Shown one piece after another: positions 49,001 through 58,442 of a stretch of DNA of 64,000 nucleotides. The translations under genes were made by a program, and so were the position numbers. The DNA lies in assembly GCA_002753135.1 (NCBI GenBank), contig PDZV01000013.1, positions 1-64,000 of the forward strand. The letters are read 5' to 3'. The notes under the pieces are model-generated. The model was given only the letters and a program-made list of their open reading frames with translations, was not told where the DNA came from and ran no database searches. Positions within the stretch are counted from its first letter, which is position 1; every line of letters starts with the position of its first letter. Origin of the DNA: Magnetococcales bacterium WMHbinv6 (GTDB lineage: Bacteria > Pseudomonadota > Magnetococcia > Magnetococcales > Magnetaquicoccaceae).

Positions 49001-49734
49001 TCGCGCAACTCCGGACCTTCCATGACTTCATCCTGGGGTTCCGGCAAGGCTGTGGTGGGTGAAGAAGGTATGCGTTTGCGTGCTGCAGCCCCGGCGGCGT
49101 TGGCCCCTTTACGGCCTGTTGTCGGTGCGGGTGCCGGGGGTTCCACCTTGCCCAGAAAGGTCAAATCATAACGGAGATGGTCCCAGGCCGTTTGCGCCGA
49201 ATCCCGCTCGAACAGCCAGCCTTCATGCAGCGGTTGACCGTTCTGATCTTCCAGCATGACCCAAGCTGCAGGATTGATATAGCCATCCGGCCCATGCCAA
49301 GGCCGCCCTTCCTGGATAACCAAATCATTGACAAAGGCTACCGGATACAAAGCGCCGCCCCAGGGGGCAGTGACCCGATGTCCTACCGGTGCTTCCAGGC
49401 GATGGATCTTCAGGGTGCGTTTATCGAGTACCATGAAACGCAACGGAATGCCCTTTTGTTCATCCACCATCGCGGCAGAGGGCTTGGCGCGGTTGTTGAT
49501 CACATGCGGTGCCAGGGGCAAGCGGTCTTTATCCCGCACCTCCAAAGCCAGATAGGCTGACTCCTGGCGCGACTCCGGCTGACAACCGGCCAACACCAGA
49601 CCGCAGAGTGTCAGACAAAAAAATCTCCACCGTAAGTTAATGAAATCATGGGAATTTGACGCTTGGGCGGTGTTGAGGATAAAAGATCGACACACGGGAG
49701 CGGCTCTGGCAAAAGGAGGCCTGCAGACAGGCAA
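48997..49734 (-). CDS. Lipoprotein with DUF2155-like domain
   Basis: Lipobox LVLAGC after a hydrophobic stretch (FFCLTLCGLVLAGC) marks it as a membrane-anchored lipoprotein. The mature part has a DUF2155-like core: MVLDKRTLKIHRLEAPVG, INPAAWVMLEDQNGQPLHEGWLF and AWDHLRYDLTFLG, then a Pro/Ala-rich basic tail. The true start is unclear: the longest frame begins at 49734, GTG 49695 gives a long n-region, and no ribosome site is evident. It is coupled to tadA (TTGA overlap). Function unknown. Confidence 0.65.
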   Translation of the reverse strand: MPVCRPPFARAAPVCRSFILNTAQASNSHDFINLRWRFFCLTLCGLVLAGCQPESRQESAYLALEVRDKDRLPLAPHVINNRAKPSAAMVDEQKGIPLRFMVLDKRTLKIHRLEAPVGHRVTAPWGGALYPVAFVNDLVIQEGRPWHGPDGYINPAAWVMLEDQNGQPLHEGWLFERDSAQTAWDHLRYDLTFLGKVEPPAPAPTTGRKGANAAGAAARKRIPSSPTTALPEPQDEVMEGPELRD

Positions 49735-49773
49735 AGAAATCGGTATTCCGAAGAGATAGAGAACAGTGCAGAT

Positions 49774-49864
49774 TGGCGGAGAGAGAGGGATTCGAACCCT
49801 CGGTACCCTATCGGATACAACACCTTAGCAGGGTGCCGCCTTCAGCCAGCTCGGCCATCTCTCC
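49774..49864 (-). tRNA. tRNA-Ser (anticodon GCT)
   Basis: Class II tRNA: acceptor stem GGAGAGA/TCTCTCC, anticodon loop CTGCTAA (GCT, serine AGY codons), long variable arm, encoded CCA. Its last 36 bases are identical to those of the tRNA-Ser(GGA) gene 1.4 kb away. Confidence 0.96.
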
Positions 49865-50355
49865 CAGATGCGCAGGATGACAATAAAGTGTCACCTTGTC
49901 AACCCCAACAGATCATATTCGGTGATTTTTTCTTGTAAGCCAGGCCAATACAGTGAGTCAGGGGAAGAAAAACAGCTCAGCATGATTAGCATAACACTTG
50001 GATTATAAATATATTTTTTAGAAAATGCATGTCACCATCTTCGACCTCTGCCTTTCTTTTCAATCTCACCCTAACCATGACGATCGAAACTTGGCACTGT
50101 TACTGCATACTAACAGTCACGTTTGACCGGAATCGCGTAGCAGAGACCTCTAACAAAGAACTCTACTGCAAACGGACATGATCCTCTGCTGCGACACAGT
50201 CCGGGCAAATCGGCAGCAATGTCAACCGGTGGCCGAACGGAATTCCGTTCGGCTGCCAGCCGGCTGCAATCGCTGCGTCAATTGCTGGATTTAATATATA
50301 ACAAAAGTTGTATAACAAGATAAAATATCCTGAATATTTGGCTATTTTGCCAGTC
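49865..50355. other. AT-rich intergenic stretch with a 22-bp palindrome
   Basis: About 490 bases without a credible gene, richer in A/T than the surroundings (runs such as ATAAATATATTTTTTAG). It contains one perfect 22-bp palindrome at 50232-50253 centred on GAATTC, followed by CAGCCGGCTG, a second short palindrome. It separates the tRNA-Ser gene from the recombinase remnant. Confidence 0.6.
50232..50253. repeat. Perfect 22-bp palindrome
   Basis: Arms GCCGAACGGAA / TTCCGTTCGGC with no spacer. It is symmetric enough for a dimeric protein site or a hairpin. It sits 100 bases before the recombinase-like gene. Confidence 0.7.
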
Positions 50356-51240
50356 ATGGATATGTATTGTTTCACACCTAAACTTAAGGAATTTTGGTCT
50401 CTTATGGAGGTTTTACCTACACCGGTCTCGCAGGGATTGGAATATCCCCCACAGATGGGACCACCGCAAGCTGGAATGTTGGCCAACAATACCCGTATGG
50501 CCTATTGGGGTGATTTGCGCCGTTATGTGGATTGGGGCGGCACCGTACCTTCCGCCTCCAAAACAGTGGCTGCCTATTTGATGGCCCATGCCCAAACCCA
50601 CAAGTATGCCACCTTGGTGCGCTGGAAAGTATCGATCGGTAAAGCACATACCAACCAAGGGTTGGATGATCCAACCAAATCCGATGCGGTGCATGCCGTC
50701 TTGTCCGGTATTCGGCGCAGCCATGGCAAAGAGCAGCGTAAAGTGGCACCGCTGGTCAAAGAACAGGTGTTGGCCATTGTCGGAACGCTGGGTGAGCGTC
50801 TGAAAGATAAAAGAGACAAAGCGCTTATTCTATGTGGTTTTTCTGCAGGACTGCGCCGTTCGGAAATGACCACCCTGTCGCTGGCCGATCTGCGCTTCAT
50901 CCGTGAAGGCATTGAAATCCATCTGCCGGAGGGCAATGCCTATCTGCAATATGCCCGTGGTACCGCCTGTCCGGTGCGGGCGATGAAAGAATGGTTGCAA
51001 AGCGCACAAATTGAAGAAGGTTCCGTTTTTCAAGGTATTAACCGGCACGGCCAACGCTCTGGCTCCCCGTTGACCGGACATGGCATCGCCTTGATCGTCA
51101 AAGAACGGGTTCAGGCCATCGGTTTGGATCCGGCGCAGTACAGCGGTTTCAGTTTACGCGCCGGTCTGGTTGCCAGCGCCGTGGCTGCAGGCATTCCTTT
51201 CCGTACCGTGACCACGTTGCAAGGACCGGGTATCCTGTAA
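50356..51240 (+). pseudogene. Tyrosine recombinase (integrase) remnant, C-terminus missing
   Basis: 294 residues from ATG 50356 (TTG 50308 or ATG 50404 are alternatives). N-terminal SAM-like core-binding domain (NTRMAYWGDLRRYVDWGG, VSIGKAHTNQGLDDPTKSDAVHAVLSGIRR) and catalytic domain with ILCGFSAGLRRSEMTTLSLADLRF (first catalytic Arg). The HxxR box reads SLRAG with Ser for His. The protein stops right after it (TVTTLQGPGIL), so the second His/Trp and the nucleophilic Tyr are absent. It cannot be a normal active recombinase. It is the only mobile-element trace in the window. Confidence 0.75.
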
Positions 51241-51321
51241 TCGGCGGCGGTGTGGAACTGCAGGAGGCTGATCCCCCCTCCCCGGTTCCACACCCCTCTG
51301 TTCCAGGTTCGTGTTGCTCCC

Positions 51322-51747
51322 TCAAAAGATGACATCCTTATCCCTGCCTTTACCGAGAAACCACAACTGCCCCCGCGCCTGCAGGGCCAGAGCCGTCTGC
51401 AAAATGGTTTGACGCGCCGCCTGCACCCGATGCCGTTGCACCGGTCCCAGCAGAGCCATCTCCTCGCGCAAATTGTCGGCAGCACGCGGGGATAAATTAT
51501 CCAGAATCCGCTCCACCAATGGCCACTCCGCCCCTTTCAACGCCACCACCCACACGGCACTATCGGTCGCACGCAACAAATTTTGCAAGCCTCGTTCATC
51601 TACGGTCAGCAAATCGCTGAACAAGAGCATGGCGTCGTACAACTCTTTGGCCAACCGTTCATCCCGTTCATCGATGTAGGCCAAGAGGCGCAACCGCTTT
51701 TCCGCTGTCATGAGTGACAAAATTCCTGCAGCTTTGCCGATGCTCAC
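51322..51747 (-). CDS. Stand-alone FliG C-terminal domain protein
   Basis: 141 residues; GTG 51747 preceded by GGAGG at seven bases, a strong site. Residues 12-130 align with the end of flagellar switch protein FliG: ELYDAMLLFSDLLTVDERGLQNLLR, VVALKGAEWPLVERILDNLSPRAADNLREEM and ALLGPVQRHRVQAARQTIL. The N-terminal and middle FliG domains are absent, but the gene has its own ribosome site. So it may be a small switch-like protein rather than debris. No flagellar genes are nearby. Confidence 0.75.
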   Translation of the reverse strand: MSIGKAAGILSLMTAEKRLRLLAYIDERDERLAKELYDAMLLFSDLLTVDERGLQNLLRATDSAVWVVALKGAEWPLVERILDNLSPRAADNLREEMALLGPVQRHRVQAARQTILQTALALQARGQLWFLGKGRDKDVIF

Positions 51748-51889
51748 CGGATCACCTCCTTAAATTCGTCATATTCTTGACAGAGTCAGGCAAGAACGGC
51801 ACGAAACAGCGTCAAACAGATCCATACATTCCCCTGCCTGTTAAAGCATGTTATGCTGCCAGCATTTTTCATCGCCCAAGGAACTGATC

Positions 51890-53278
51890 ATGTCGCTGGC
51901 CATGTTATCCTTCCGTCGCACCCTGCAACAGTGGTGGCAAGCCTGTTCCGTCTATACCGAAAAAAGGGTTCTGGCGATCCTTTTTCTTGGCTTTTCCAGT
52001 GGTTTGCCCCTTGCCTTGACCTTCAGCACCCTTTCGGTCTGGTTATCGGAAGATGGTATCAGCAAAACCGCCATCGGTCTTTTTGCCCTGACCGGCGTGC
52101 CCTATACCTTCAAGTTTGTCTGGTCACCGCTGATAGATCAACTGCCAATTCCCTGGTTGAGCAAAAAAATGGGCCGCCGTCGCAGTTGGGCGCTCTTGTG
52201 CCAGTGTGCCCTGATGATCTCCCTCTGCCTGCTTGGCTTGAGCGACCCCAGAGAAAATCCGTTGACCACTGCCCTGCTGGCTCTGCTCGTGGCCTTCTGG
52301 TCGGCCAGTCAAGATATTGTCATCGATGCCTATCGTGTAGAAATTCTTGAAGAAAAGCAATATGGTGCCGGGGCGGCCATTTATGTATTGGGTTACCGTA
52401 TCGGCATGTTGGCTTCGGGAGCCGGTGCCTTGTATCTGGCCACCTATTACGGTTGGCTGCTCACTTATCTGTTCATGGCCCTGTTGATGCTGGTCGGCGC
52501 TGTGACCATTTTGCTCAATCCAGAGCCAAATATTCATCATCATCCCCGCGCCTTGGCCAACGACACCCCGCTGCCGGCCTGGATCGGGCGCTGGGGTCAA
52601 TTGCCCGGCAGACGGGGAACGGCAATGCGCTGGATTGCCAAAGCCGTCATCGCCCCTTTCGCCGATTTTACCCGTCGTGACGGTTGGCTCATCGTTTTGT
52701 TGTTTATTCTTTTTTATAAACTGGGCGATTCGCTGGCTGGGGTGATGAGCAACCCTTTTTATCTGGAACTCGATTTCAGCAAAGTGGAAATTGCCTATAT
52801 CAGCAAAATTTTTGGTCTGGCGGCAACCCTGGCGGGCAGTGTCGTGGGTGGTGTCATGGTCAACCGTTTGGGTATTCTGCAATCCCTGTTCTACTGCGGC
52901 CTGTTGCAAATGGTTTCCAATCTGATGTTTGTCCTCTTGGCCGCCAGCGGTCACAGCCTGCCGCTGTTGACCCTGACCATCGCTGTGGAAAATTTTAGTG
53001 GCGGAATGGGAACTGCGGCGTTTGTTGCGTATCTATCTTCCTTGTGCAATATCGCCTATACGGCTACCCAATATGCCTTACTCAGCTCCTTCATGGCCTT
53101 TGGACGCACATTATTGGCCTCCATGGGTGGTTCGTTGGCCGATCAGATGAGTTGGACCCTCTATTTTCTGTTGACCACATTGGCTGCCCTGCCAGGTTTG
53201 GCCCTGTTGTGGTTGATGACCCGACGTTTTGTCGCAAATCCCCATGCGGAACAGGAGCAACTTGATGAACCAGCTTGA
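51890..53278 (+). CDS. ampG: AmpG-like major facilitator permease
   Basis: 462 residues from ATG 51890, seven bases after AAGGA. About twelve membrane helices; N-terminal signature LFLGFSSGLPLALTFSTLSVWLSEDGIS and FVWSPLIDQLPIPWLSKKMGRRRSWAL, then WSASQDIVIDAYRVEIL, all typical of AmpG, the inner-membrane importer of anhydro-muropeptides for cell-wall recycling. Its 3' end overlaps the HPP gene by 14 bases, so the two are co-translated. Substrate is by family only. Confidence 0.88.
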   Translation: MSLAMLSFRRTLQQWWQACSVYTEKRVLAILFLGFSSGLPLALTFSTLSVWLSEDGISKTAIGLFALTGVPYTFKFVWSPLIDQLPIPWLSKKMGRRRSWALLCQCALMISLCLLGLSDPRENPLTTALLALLVAFWSASQDIVIDAYRVEILEEKQYGAGAAIYVLGYRIGMLASGAGALYLATYYGWLLTYLFMALLMLVGAVTILLNPEPNIHHHPRALANDTPLPAWIGRWGQLPGRRGTAMRWIAKAVIAPFADFTRRDGWLIVLLFILFYKLGDSLAGVMSNPFYLELDFSKVEIAYISKIFGLAATLAGSVVGGVMVNRLGILQSLFYCGLLQMVSNLMFVLLAASGHSLPLLTLTIAVENFSGGMGTAAFVAYLSSLCNIAYTATQYALLSSFMAFGRTLLASMGGSLADQMSWTLYFLLTTLAALPGLALLWLMTRRFVANPHAEQEQLDEPA

Positions 53279-53915
53279 CAGCCAGATTCTGCTTGCCGAC
53301 AGTCGTTTTCTGTTGCAACGGGAGGCAGCAGACCTGCACCAACCGCCGCGCCGCTGGTTTCGCTTTCTCTTGCGCCTTCGGGTGTTGCTGCACAAAATGC
53401 GCGGCGGGGGCACCTCTCCGCCTCGAGCCCAATTGAATGAAGTTCTCTGGTCCTGGGTTGGGGCCTTTGTCGGTATCGGCCTGGTGGGCTATCTGGATTC
53501 CCACTTTTTTGCCCCCATTGACCAGGCCCTGCTGATTGGTTCATTTGGTGCTTCTGCCGTTCTGCTTTATGGCGCACCGGGCACCCCTTTTGCCCAGCCG
53601 CGCAACCTGATTGGCGGACACATGGTTTCGGCGCTGATTGGGGTGATCATGTTTCAGTGGTTGGGTAGCGTCCCCTGGTTGGCTGCCGCCTACGCCGTCT
53701 CCTTTGCCATTGTGGCGATGCATCTGAGCAAAACGCTGCACCCTCCCGGCGGTGCCACCGCCCTGATTGCCGTGATCGGATCCGACGCCCTGCACCAGTT
53801 GGGTTTTCTCTATGTCATCGCACCCGTCGGCATTGGCGCGCTCTTTCTGCTGCTCATTGCGCTGCTGGTCAACAATCTTGCCCCCAGCCGCCGTTATCCG
53901 TCCTGGTGGTGGTAG
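53265..53915 (+). CDS. HPP-family membrane protein, candidate nitrite transporter
   Basis: 216 residues from ATG 53265 with AGGAG seven bases upstream. Four to five membrane helices and the family motif KTLHPPGGATALIAVIG, with LLIGSFGASAVLLYGAPGTPFAQPRNLIGGH. HPP proteins in plants and cyanobacteria transport nitrite; bacterial members are often next to nitrate assimilation genes, as here. Its end overlaps the end of nasS by 22 bases on the opposite strand. The transport role is inferred from family and context. Confidence 0.82.
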   Translation: MNQLDSQILLADSRFLLQREAADLHQPPRRWFRFLLRLRVLLHKMRGGGTSPPRAQLNEVLWSWVGAFVGIGLVGYLDSHFFAPIDQALLIGSFGASAVLLYGAPGTPFAQPRNLIGGHMVSALIGVIMFQWLGSVPWLAAAYAVSFAIVAMHLSKTLHPPGGATALIAVIGSDALHQLGFLYVIAPVGIGALFLLLIALLVNNLAPSRRYPSWWW

Positions 53916-54973
53916 ACGCCACACTGCGGCAGATAATCGGTCAAAAACAGTCCATTCAAGAGCGCCGTATCGTCGGTGATCGTTCCGTTCAACTGTTTCC
54001 AGCGCCGCATGTGTTGCAACAACCACTCTCCATGTTGCACGGTGGGAAGCAGGGCCTGGTGACGAAAAAAATATTGGTAATCCGGGACAGAGGCGGCGTG
54101 ATAGCCGTTGAGCAGGGGTTGCCCTCGCAGCACCGGGCGCAACACCTCCCGGTCGGTATCCAGGTAGGCCTCCTGACTCAAAACCCGGAGCAACTCTTCC
54201 AGATTCTCTGCCTGATCCGCCCAGACGGCGGCCTCTGCCAAAGCACATACCAGCTTTTTTACCACATCTCCGGCCCCGGCAAACCAGTCAGCCCGCATGC
54301 CAAGCACCTTTTCCGGGCCATGAGGGCATATTTCCTGGCGGGTAACCACCAACTCCCCGACACCACAGCGCACCGCCCACTGATTCCACGGTTCTCCCAC
54401 ACAACAACCGGCAATCTCCTGCCGCGTCAAACTTTCCACCATGCGCGGCGGTGGCACCACCAGCAACGCCACATCCCGGTCGGGGTCAACACCCACCTCT
54501 GCCAACCAGTGGCGCAATACATAATGATGGCTGGAAAAAGGATGGACTGAAGCCAGACGCAACGGCACCTCTCCCAAACGACGCCGCGCAGCGATAACCC
54601 GCGCCAACGCCCGATTGCGCAACTGGCGGGGTCCAGCCATGGCTTCCGGATCGGCAACCTGCATGGCAGAGACCAGCCAGGGAGCCAGAGTAATCGCACT
54701 GCCACCCTGCCCCAAAGCCATTGGCACCACCATCGCCGTGCTGTTGCCCTGCAAACCAAGGTGCATCGCCAGCGGCATGCCAGCCAGCATATGCGCACAA
54801 TCCAGCACCCCATGCGCAACCTTATCCCGAATCGCCGCCCAGGCACCTTCCCGGGAGAGTTGCAGATCGATTCCATGCTTTGCGGCCATGCCACACGCTT
54901 TGGCCACCACCAATACCGCGCAATCGATGAGCGGTATAAAACCGGCCCTGACTATCGATAATTTTTGCTTCAC
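53894..54973 (-). CDS. nasS: NasS, cytoplasmic nitrate/nitrite sensor
   Basis: 359 residues, GTG 54973, no signal peptide. It is a NrtA-like binding protein that stays in the cytoplasm: [79 protein letters not shown]. The pair NasS-NasT regulates nitrate assimilation: without nitrate or nitrite NasS holds NasT, and binding frees it. It follows nasT by 14 bases. Lack of a signal peptide and linkage to an ANTAR gene separate it from a transporter subunit. Confidence 0.88.
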   Translation of the reverse strand: MKQKLSIVRAGFIPLIDCAVLVVAKACGMAAKHGIDLQLSREGAWAAIRDKVAHGVLDCAHMLAGMPLAMHLGLQGNSTAMVVPMALGQGGSAITLAPWLVSAMQVADPEAMAGPRQLRNRALARVIAARRRLGEVPLRLASVHPFSSHHYVLRHWLAEVGVDPDRDVALLVVPPPRMVESLTRQEIAGCCVGEPWNQWAVRCGVGELVVTRQEICPHGPEKVLGMRADWFAGAGDVVKKLVCALAEAAVWADQAENLEELLRVLSQEAYLDTDREVLRPVLRGQPLLNGYHAASVPDYQYFFRHQALLPTVQHGEWLLQHMRRWKQLNGTITDDTALLNGLFLTDYLPQCGVYHHQDG

Positions 54974-54987
54974 GGCACCATCCCATT

Positions 54988-55614
54988 CTATTCGATTTGC
55001 AGTGCGGTCAACAAAATGCGGGCAATCTCTGCCAACTTGCGGTTTTCGCGCATCGCCGCCTTGCGCATGGCATGATAGGCCTGCTCTTCCGTCATATTTC
55101 TTTGTTTCATTAACATCCCCTTTGCCCGCTCAATCACTTTGCGATCTTCCAAAGCCAGAATGGCCTCATCCCGCTGACGACGCAATTTTTCGTAACTGTG
55201 AAAACGAGCAATGGCCATTTCAACAATCGGCCTGACTCGCTCTTTGCGCAGACCATCCACCACATAGGAAGAGACGCCAGCCTCGATGGCCCGTTCGATC
55301 ATCGAACGATCCGACTGATCGACAAAGACAACAATCGGCCTTTGCAAGGATTGGGTCACCTGATACAACCCCTCCAGAGTATCCCGATCCGGGTTGCCCA
55401 GATCGATCAGGATGACATCCGGGTGCAACAAAGCAATGCGACTGGCCAATTGGTTAAAAGAACGGATGGTCATCACCCGTGGATAACCCGCCTCCACCAG
55501 CCCTTGTTCGAGAATGACTGCCCGTTCTGGATCGGTATCAATGACCAGAATGGAGAGTGCCAGAGCCTCATCACCGCCTTCGTCAGGCGGCTTCCTGCTT
55601 GCCTTTATGGCCAT
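54988..55614 (-). CDS. nasT: NasT, ANTAR-domain transcription antiterminator
   Basis: 208 residues taking ATG 55614; earlier in-frame ATGs at 55620 and 55626 and no clear ribosome site leave the start uncertain. Receiver-like domain ([36 protein letters not shown]) with a non-canonical acidic pocket, then an ANTAR domain (about 145-205) with [50 protein letters not shown] domains bind RNA double hairpins to prevent termination. Target hairpins are seen before nirB. The gene overlaps the end of nrtCD, so it is read from the nitrate operon it is predicted to control. Confidence 0.9.
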   Translation of the reverse strand: MAIKASRKPPDEGGDEALALSILVIDTDPERAVILEQGLVEAGYPRVMTIRSFNQLASRIALLHPDVILIDLGNPDRDTLEGLYQVTQSLQRPIVVFVDQSDRSMIERAIEAGVSSYVVDGLRKERVRPIVEMAIARFHSYEKLRRQRDEAILALEDRKVIERAKGMLMKQRNMTEEQAYHAMRKAAMRENRKLAEIARILLTALQIE

Positions 55615-57268
55615 GTTCATACTCATCCAGGAAGGAAAGCAACGCCTCACGATAGTGATAATAGTCGGGATGAACCAACAATTGACTGCGCGTGCGTGGG
55701 CGCGGCAATTTTACCTCCAGGATACGTCCGATGCGGGCATGTGGACCGTTGGTCATCATCACCACCCGATCCGCCAACAGAATCGCCTCATCCACATCAT
55801 GGGTCACACAGATGGTGGTTACCTGCGAACGGCTCCACACTTCCATTAACACCTCCTGCAACCCCCAACGGGTCAAACTGTCCAGCATGCCAAACGGTTC
55901 ATCCAGCAACAGCAGCTTGGGTGACAAAGCAAAGGCACGGGCAATACCGACCCGCTGTTTCATGCCGTTGGAGAGATCGGCAGCCGATTTATCCATGGCA
56001 TCGCCCAAACCGACCTTGGACAAATAATATTCCACCACCTCCCTCCGTTCTGCCCGAGTGGCATGGGGATAGACCCGTTCCACCCCCAGCATGACATTTT
56101 GCCGGGCGGTCAACCATGGGAACAGACTGGGTGACTGGAAAACGACCGCACGATCCGGTCCGGCACTGTGTACCTCGCGGCCATCCAGGACAATACCGCC
56201 CAGGGTCACATCATTCAATCCGGCAGCCATGGCCAATACGGTGGATTTGCCACAGCCGGAATGGCCGATCAAACTGATAAATTCCCCTTTGCGCACCATC
56301 ATGTCAAAGCCGTCCACCACGGTCAGTTCTCCCTTTGGCGTGGGATAGCTTTTGATCACTTGGGAAAATTCCAGATAGCGGGCCTCATTGCTGCTGGTCG
56401 CTGCCTGGCGGTAGGCACGCGGTGGCCGATCTTCGCCCGGCATACGCGGTTGCAACTGGGGCAAACGAAGCTGGTTGTTGCGCTCTTTTTCCAACGAGCG
56501 ACTGGCTTCAATCATCCAGGCGGTAATGTCACGGCGCAATTTCTTGAACTGCTCGTCATGATGAATGGTACTGCGCCCCCGTGGGCGAGCCAGATTGACC
56601 AAAAATTCCGGCCCCAAGGTAGCGTTCGGCCCCGGGGTCAGGGGAATAATCCGATCGGCCAGCAACAGGGCTTCATCCACATCGTTGGTAATCAGCACGA
56701 TCGTTTTGCCTTCCTGGGCATGAATGGCGGCAATTTCATCCTGCAGGCGGGCACGGGTCAGAGCGTCCAGGGCGGATAACGGCTCATCCAGCAACAGAAT
56801 TTCCGGCTGCATCGCCAAGGCGCGGGCAACAGCCACCCGTTGCCGCATGCCGCCGGATAGTTCGGCAGGGCGTCGATCGGCGGCATGCGCTAAACTGACC
56901 ATCGCCATATAGTGTTGCACCATTACGGCCTGTTGGGCACGGGATCGTTGCCGATGTATCGCCTCCACCGCCAGAGCAATATTCTCGCGCACACTCATCC
57001 AGGGCATCAGGGAGTAACTCTGGAATACCACCCCCCGATCTGGCCCCGGCCCCTGTAACGGTTGAGCGCGCAGAGAAATCGTCCCACTATCCGGCTCGAT
57101 CAAACCGGCCATCAGAGAGACCAGCGTGGTTTTGCCTGAACCGGAAAAACCGACAATGGCAAGCAGTTCCCCCTCTGCAATCGACAGATTGATATCGCGC
57201 AGAACGGCGCTACGTGCTGCCCCCTCCCCATAGGATTTGCCCACCTGCTGTAACTGTAGAACAGCCAT
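55583..57268 (-). CDS. Nitrate ABC transporter, two ATP-binding domains fused
   Basis: 561 residues; ATG 57268 preceded by AGGAGG. Two complete ABC nucleotide-binding domains: first (about 1-235) with [38 protein letters not shown]; second (about 300-545) with [38 protein letters not shown]. In cyanobacteria NrtC and NrtD are separate proteins, and NrtC has a substrate-binding tail. Here both ATPases are in one chain and there is no such tail, so it should power the transporter alone with two NrtB permeases. The 3' end overlaps nasT. Confidence 0.88.
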   Translation of the reverse strand: MAVLQLQQVGKSYGEGAARSAVLRDINLSIAEGELLAIVGFSGSGKTTLVSLMAGLIEPDSGTISLRAQPLQGPGPDRGVVFQSYSLMPWMSVRENIALAVEAIHRQRSRAQQAVMVQHYMAMVSLAHAADRRPAELSGGMRQRVAVARALAMQPEILLLDEPLSALDALTRARLQDEIAAIHAQEGKTIVLITNDVDEALLLADRIIPLTPGPNATLGPEFLVNLARPRGRSTIHHDEQFKKLRRDITAWMIEASRSLEKERNNQLRLPQLQPRMPGEDRPPRAYRQAATSSNEARYLEFSQVIKSYPTPKGELTVVDGFDMMVRKGEFISLIGHSGCGKSTVLAMAAGLNDVTLGGIVLDGREVHSAGPDRAVVFQSPSLFPWLTARQNVMLGVERVYPHATRAERREVVEYYLSKVGLGDAMDKSAADLSNGMKQRVGIARAFALSPKLLLLDEPFGMLDSLTRWGLQEVLMEVWSRSQVTTICVTHDVDEAILLADRVVMMTNGPHARIGRILEVKLPRPRTRSQLLVHPDYYHYREALLSFLDEYEHGHKGKQEAA

Positions 57269-57312
57269 TGTTCCCTCCTGTCATCTTTCGAGTTGCCGAT
57301 CAAGCCCGTCGA

Positions 57313-58422
57313 TTACAGCGTCCGACCACGGGTCGAAACAGTCTGCAGCGTCTGCATAATGCGATCGAGCAGAAAACCAATCATGCCAATGGTCAAAACA
57401 GCGGCCATGATTTTGGCCAAGGATTGGGAAGAGCCGTTCTGAAACTCATCCCAGACAAATTTGCCCAAACCGGGATTTTGCGCCAGCATTTCAGCGGCAA
57501 TCAGCACCATCCACCCCACACCAAGGGTCAGGCGCAAACCGGTAAAAATATAGGGCAGTGCCGAAGGCAGTACCAAACGGTGTACCCTGACCGTCCAGGA
57601 AAGCCGCAATACCCGACTGACATTGGTTAAATCCCGGTCGATGGAGGAGACCCCCACTGCCGTATTGATCAATGTCGGCCACAACGAGCAGAGGGTGACG
57701 GTGATGGCTGAGTTGAGAAACGCTTTTTCAAACATCGGGTTATCGCTGACATAGACAGCACTCACCACCATGGTCACCAGAGGCAACCAGGCCAGAGGGG
57801 ATACCGGTTTGAATATTTGGATCAGCGGGTTCAACGCCGCTTGCACCGTACGCGATAAACCACATAGCACGCCCAGGGGGATGGCAATCAGCGACCCCAG
57901 CAGAAAGCCGGTAAAGACAGTCTTCAAGCTGGTCCAAATTTGATCCAGATAGGTTGGTTTGCCGGCATACGCCCGTTTTTCAAAGCGTGCGGTGCTGCCT
58001 TTGGCCACAGTGCGCTGGTACTGCTCCCATTGTCGGTCATAATAGGCCTGTTCCTTGCGGCGTTCGGTGCGATGCTCCTCCAGCAACAGTTGAAACTGCT
58101 CGGCGACCATCACCGGACCGGGAATCTCTCCCAAAGAGGTTTTGACTTTGCTGGCCAGTCCGGCCCACACCCCCAAAAAGATCATGATGGCCAAGACCGG
58201 CACCAACAACAGGCGCCACAAGGCCAACCATTGGCTGCGGCTGCCGTCGCCGCTGAGAATGTGCAACAATGGAATCAACCAGCCGATTCCCAGCAGATTG
58301 CAGCTGGCTGTCATTCGTTCGATGCGGCGGTTCCATACCAGGCGTGCGCTGACAGCCGCTGGCGATTTGACCGTTGCCTGCTCCCCTTCTTCGGCAACCG
58401 GTGTGCTTACCACACTGTTCAT
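57313..58422 (-). CDS. nrtB: Nitrate ABC transporter permease NrtB
   Basis: 369 residues from ATG 58422 (six bases after AGGGG). It has six or so membrane helices and the ABC permease loop VLRLSWTVRVHRLVLPSALPYIFTGLRLTLGVGWMVLIAAEML. Between the first two helices lies a charged insertion of about 60 residues (EHRTERRKEQAYYDRQWEQYQRTVAKGS) longer than in usual NrtB. It is followed 44 bases on by the fused ATPase gene and preceded by nrtA (20-base gap). Confidence 0.88.
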   Translation of the reverse strand: MNSVVSTPVAEEGEQATVKSPAAVSARLVWNRRIERMTASCNLLGIGWLIPLLHILSGDGSRSQWLALWRLLLVPVLAIMIFLGVWAGLASKVKTSLGEIPGPVMVAEQFQLLLEEHRTERRKEQAYYDRQWEQYQRTVAKGSTARFEKRAYAGKPTYLDQIWTSLKTVFTGFLLGSLIAIPLGVLCGLSRTVQAALNPLIQIFKPVSPLAWLPLVTMVVSAVYVSDNPMFEKAFLNSAITVTLCSLWPTLINTAVGVSSIDRDLTNVSRVLRLSWTVRVHRLVLPSALPYIFTGLRLTLGVGWMVLIAAEMLAQNPGLGKFVWDEFQNGSSQSLAKIMAAVLTIGMIGFLLDRIMQTLQTVSTRGRTL

Positions 58423-58442
58423 GATCATCCCCTGATAAAAGG

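Noticed and set aside
49774-50355. tRNA-Ser(GCT) as attachment site of an intact genomic island
   Set aside because: The recombinase lies on the 5' side of the tRNA, is truncated, and no second copy of the tRNA end bounds an element; the repeat at 48382 is simply the other tRNA-Ser.
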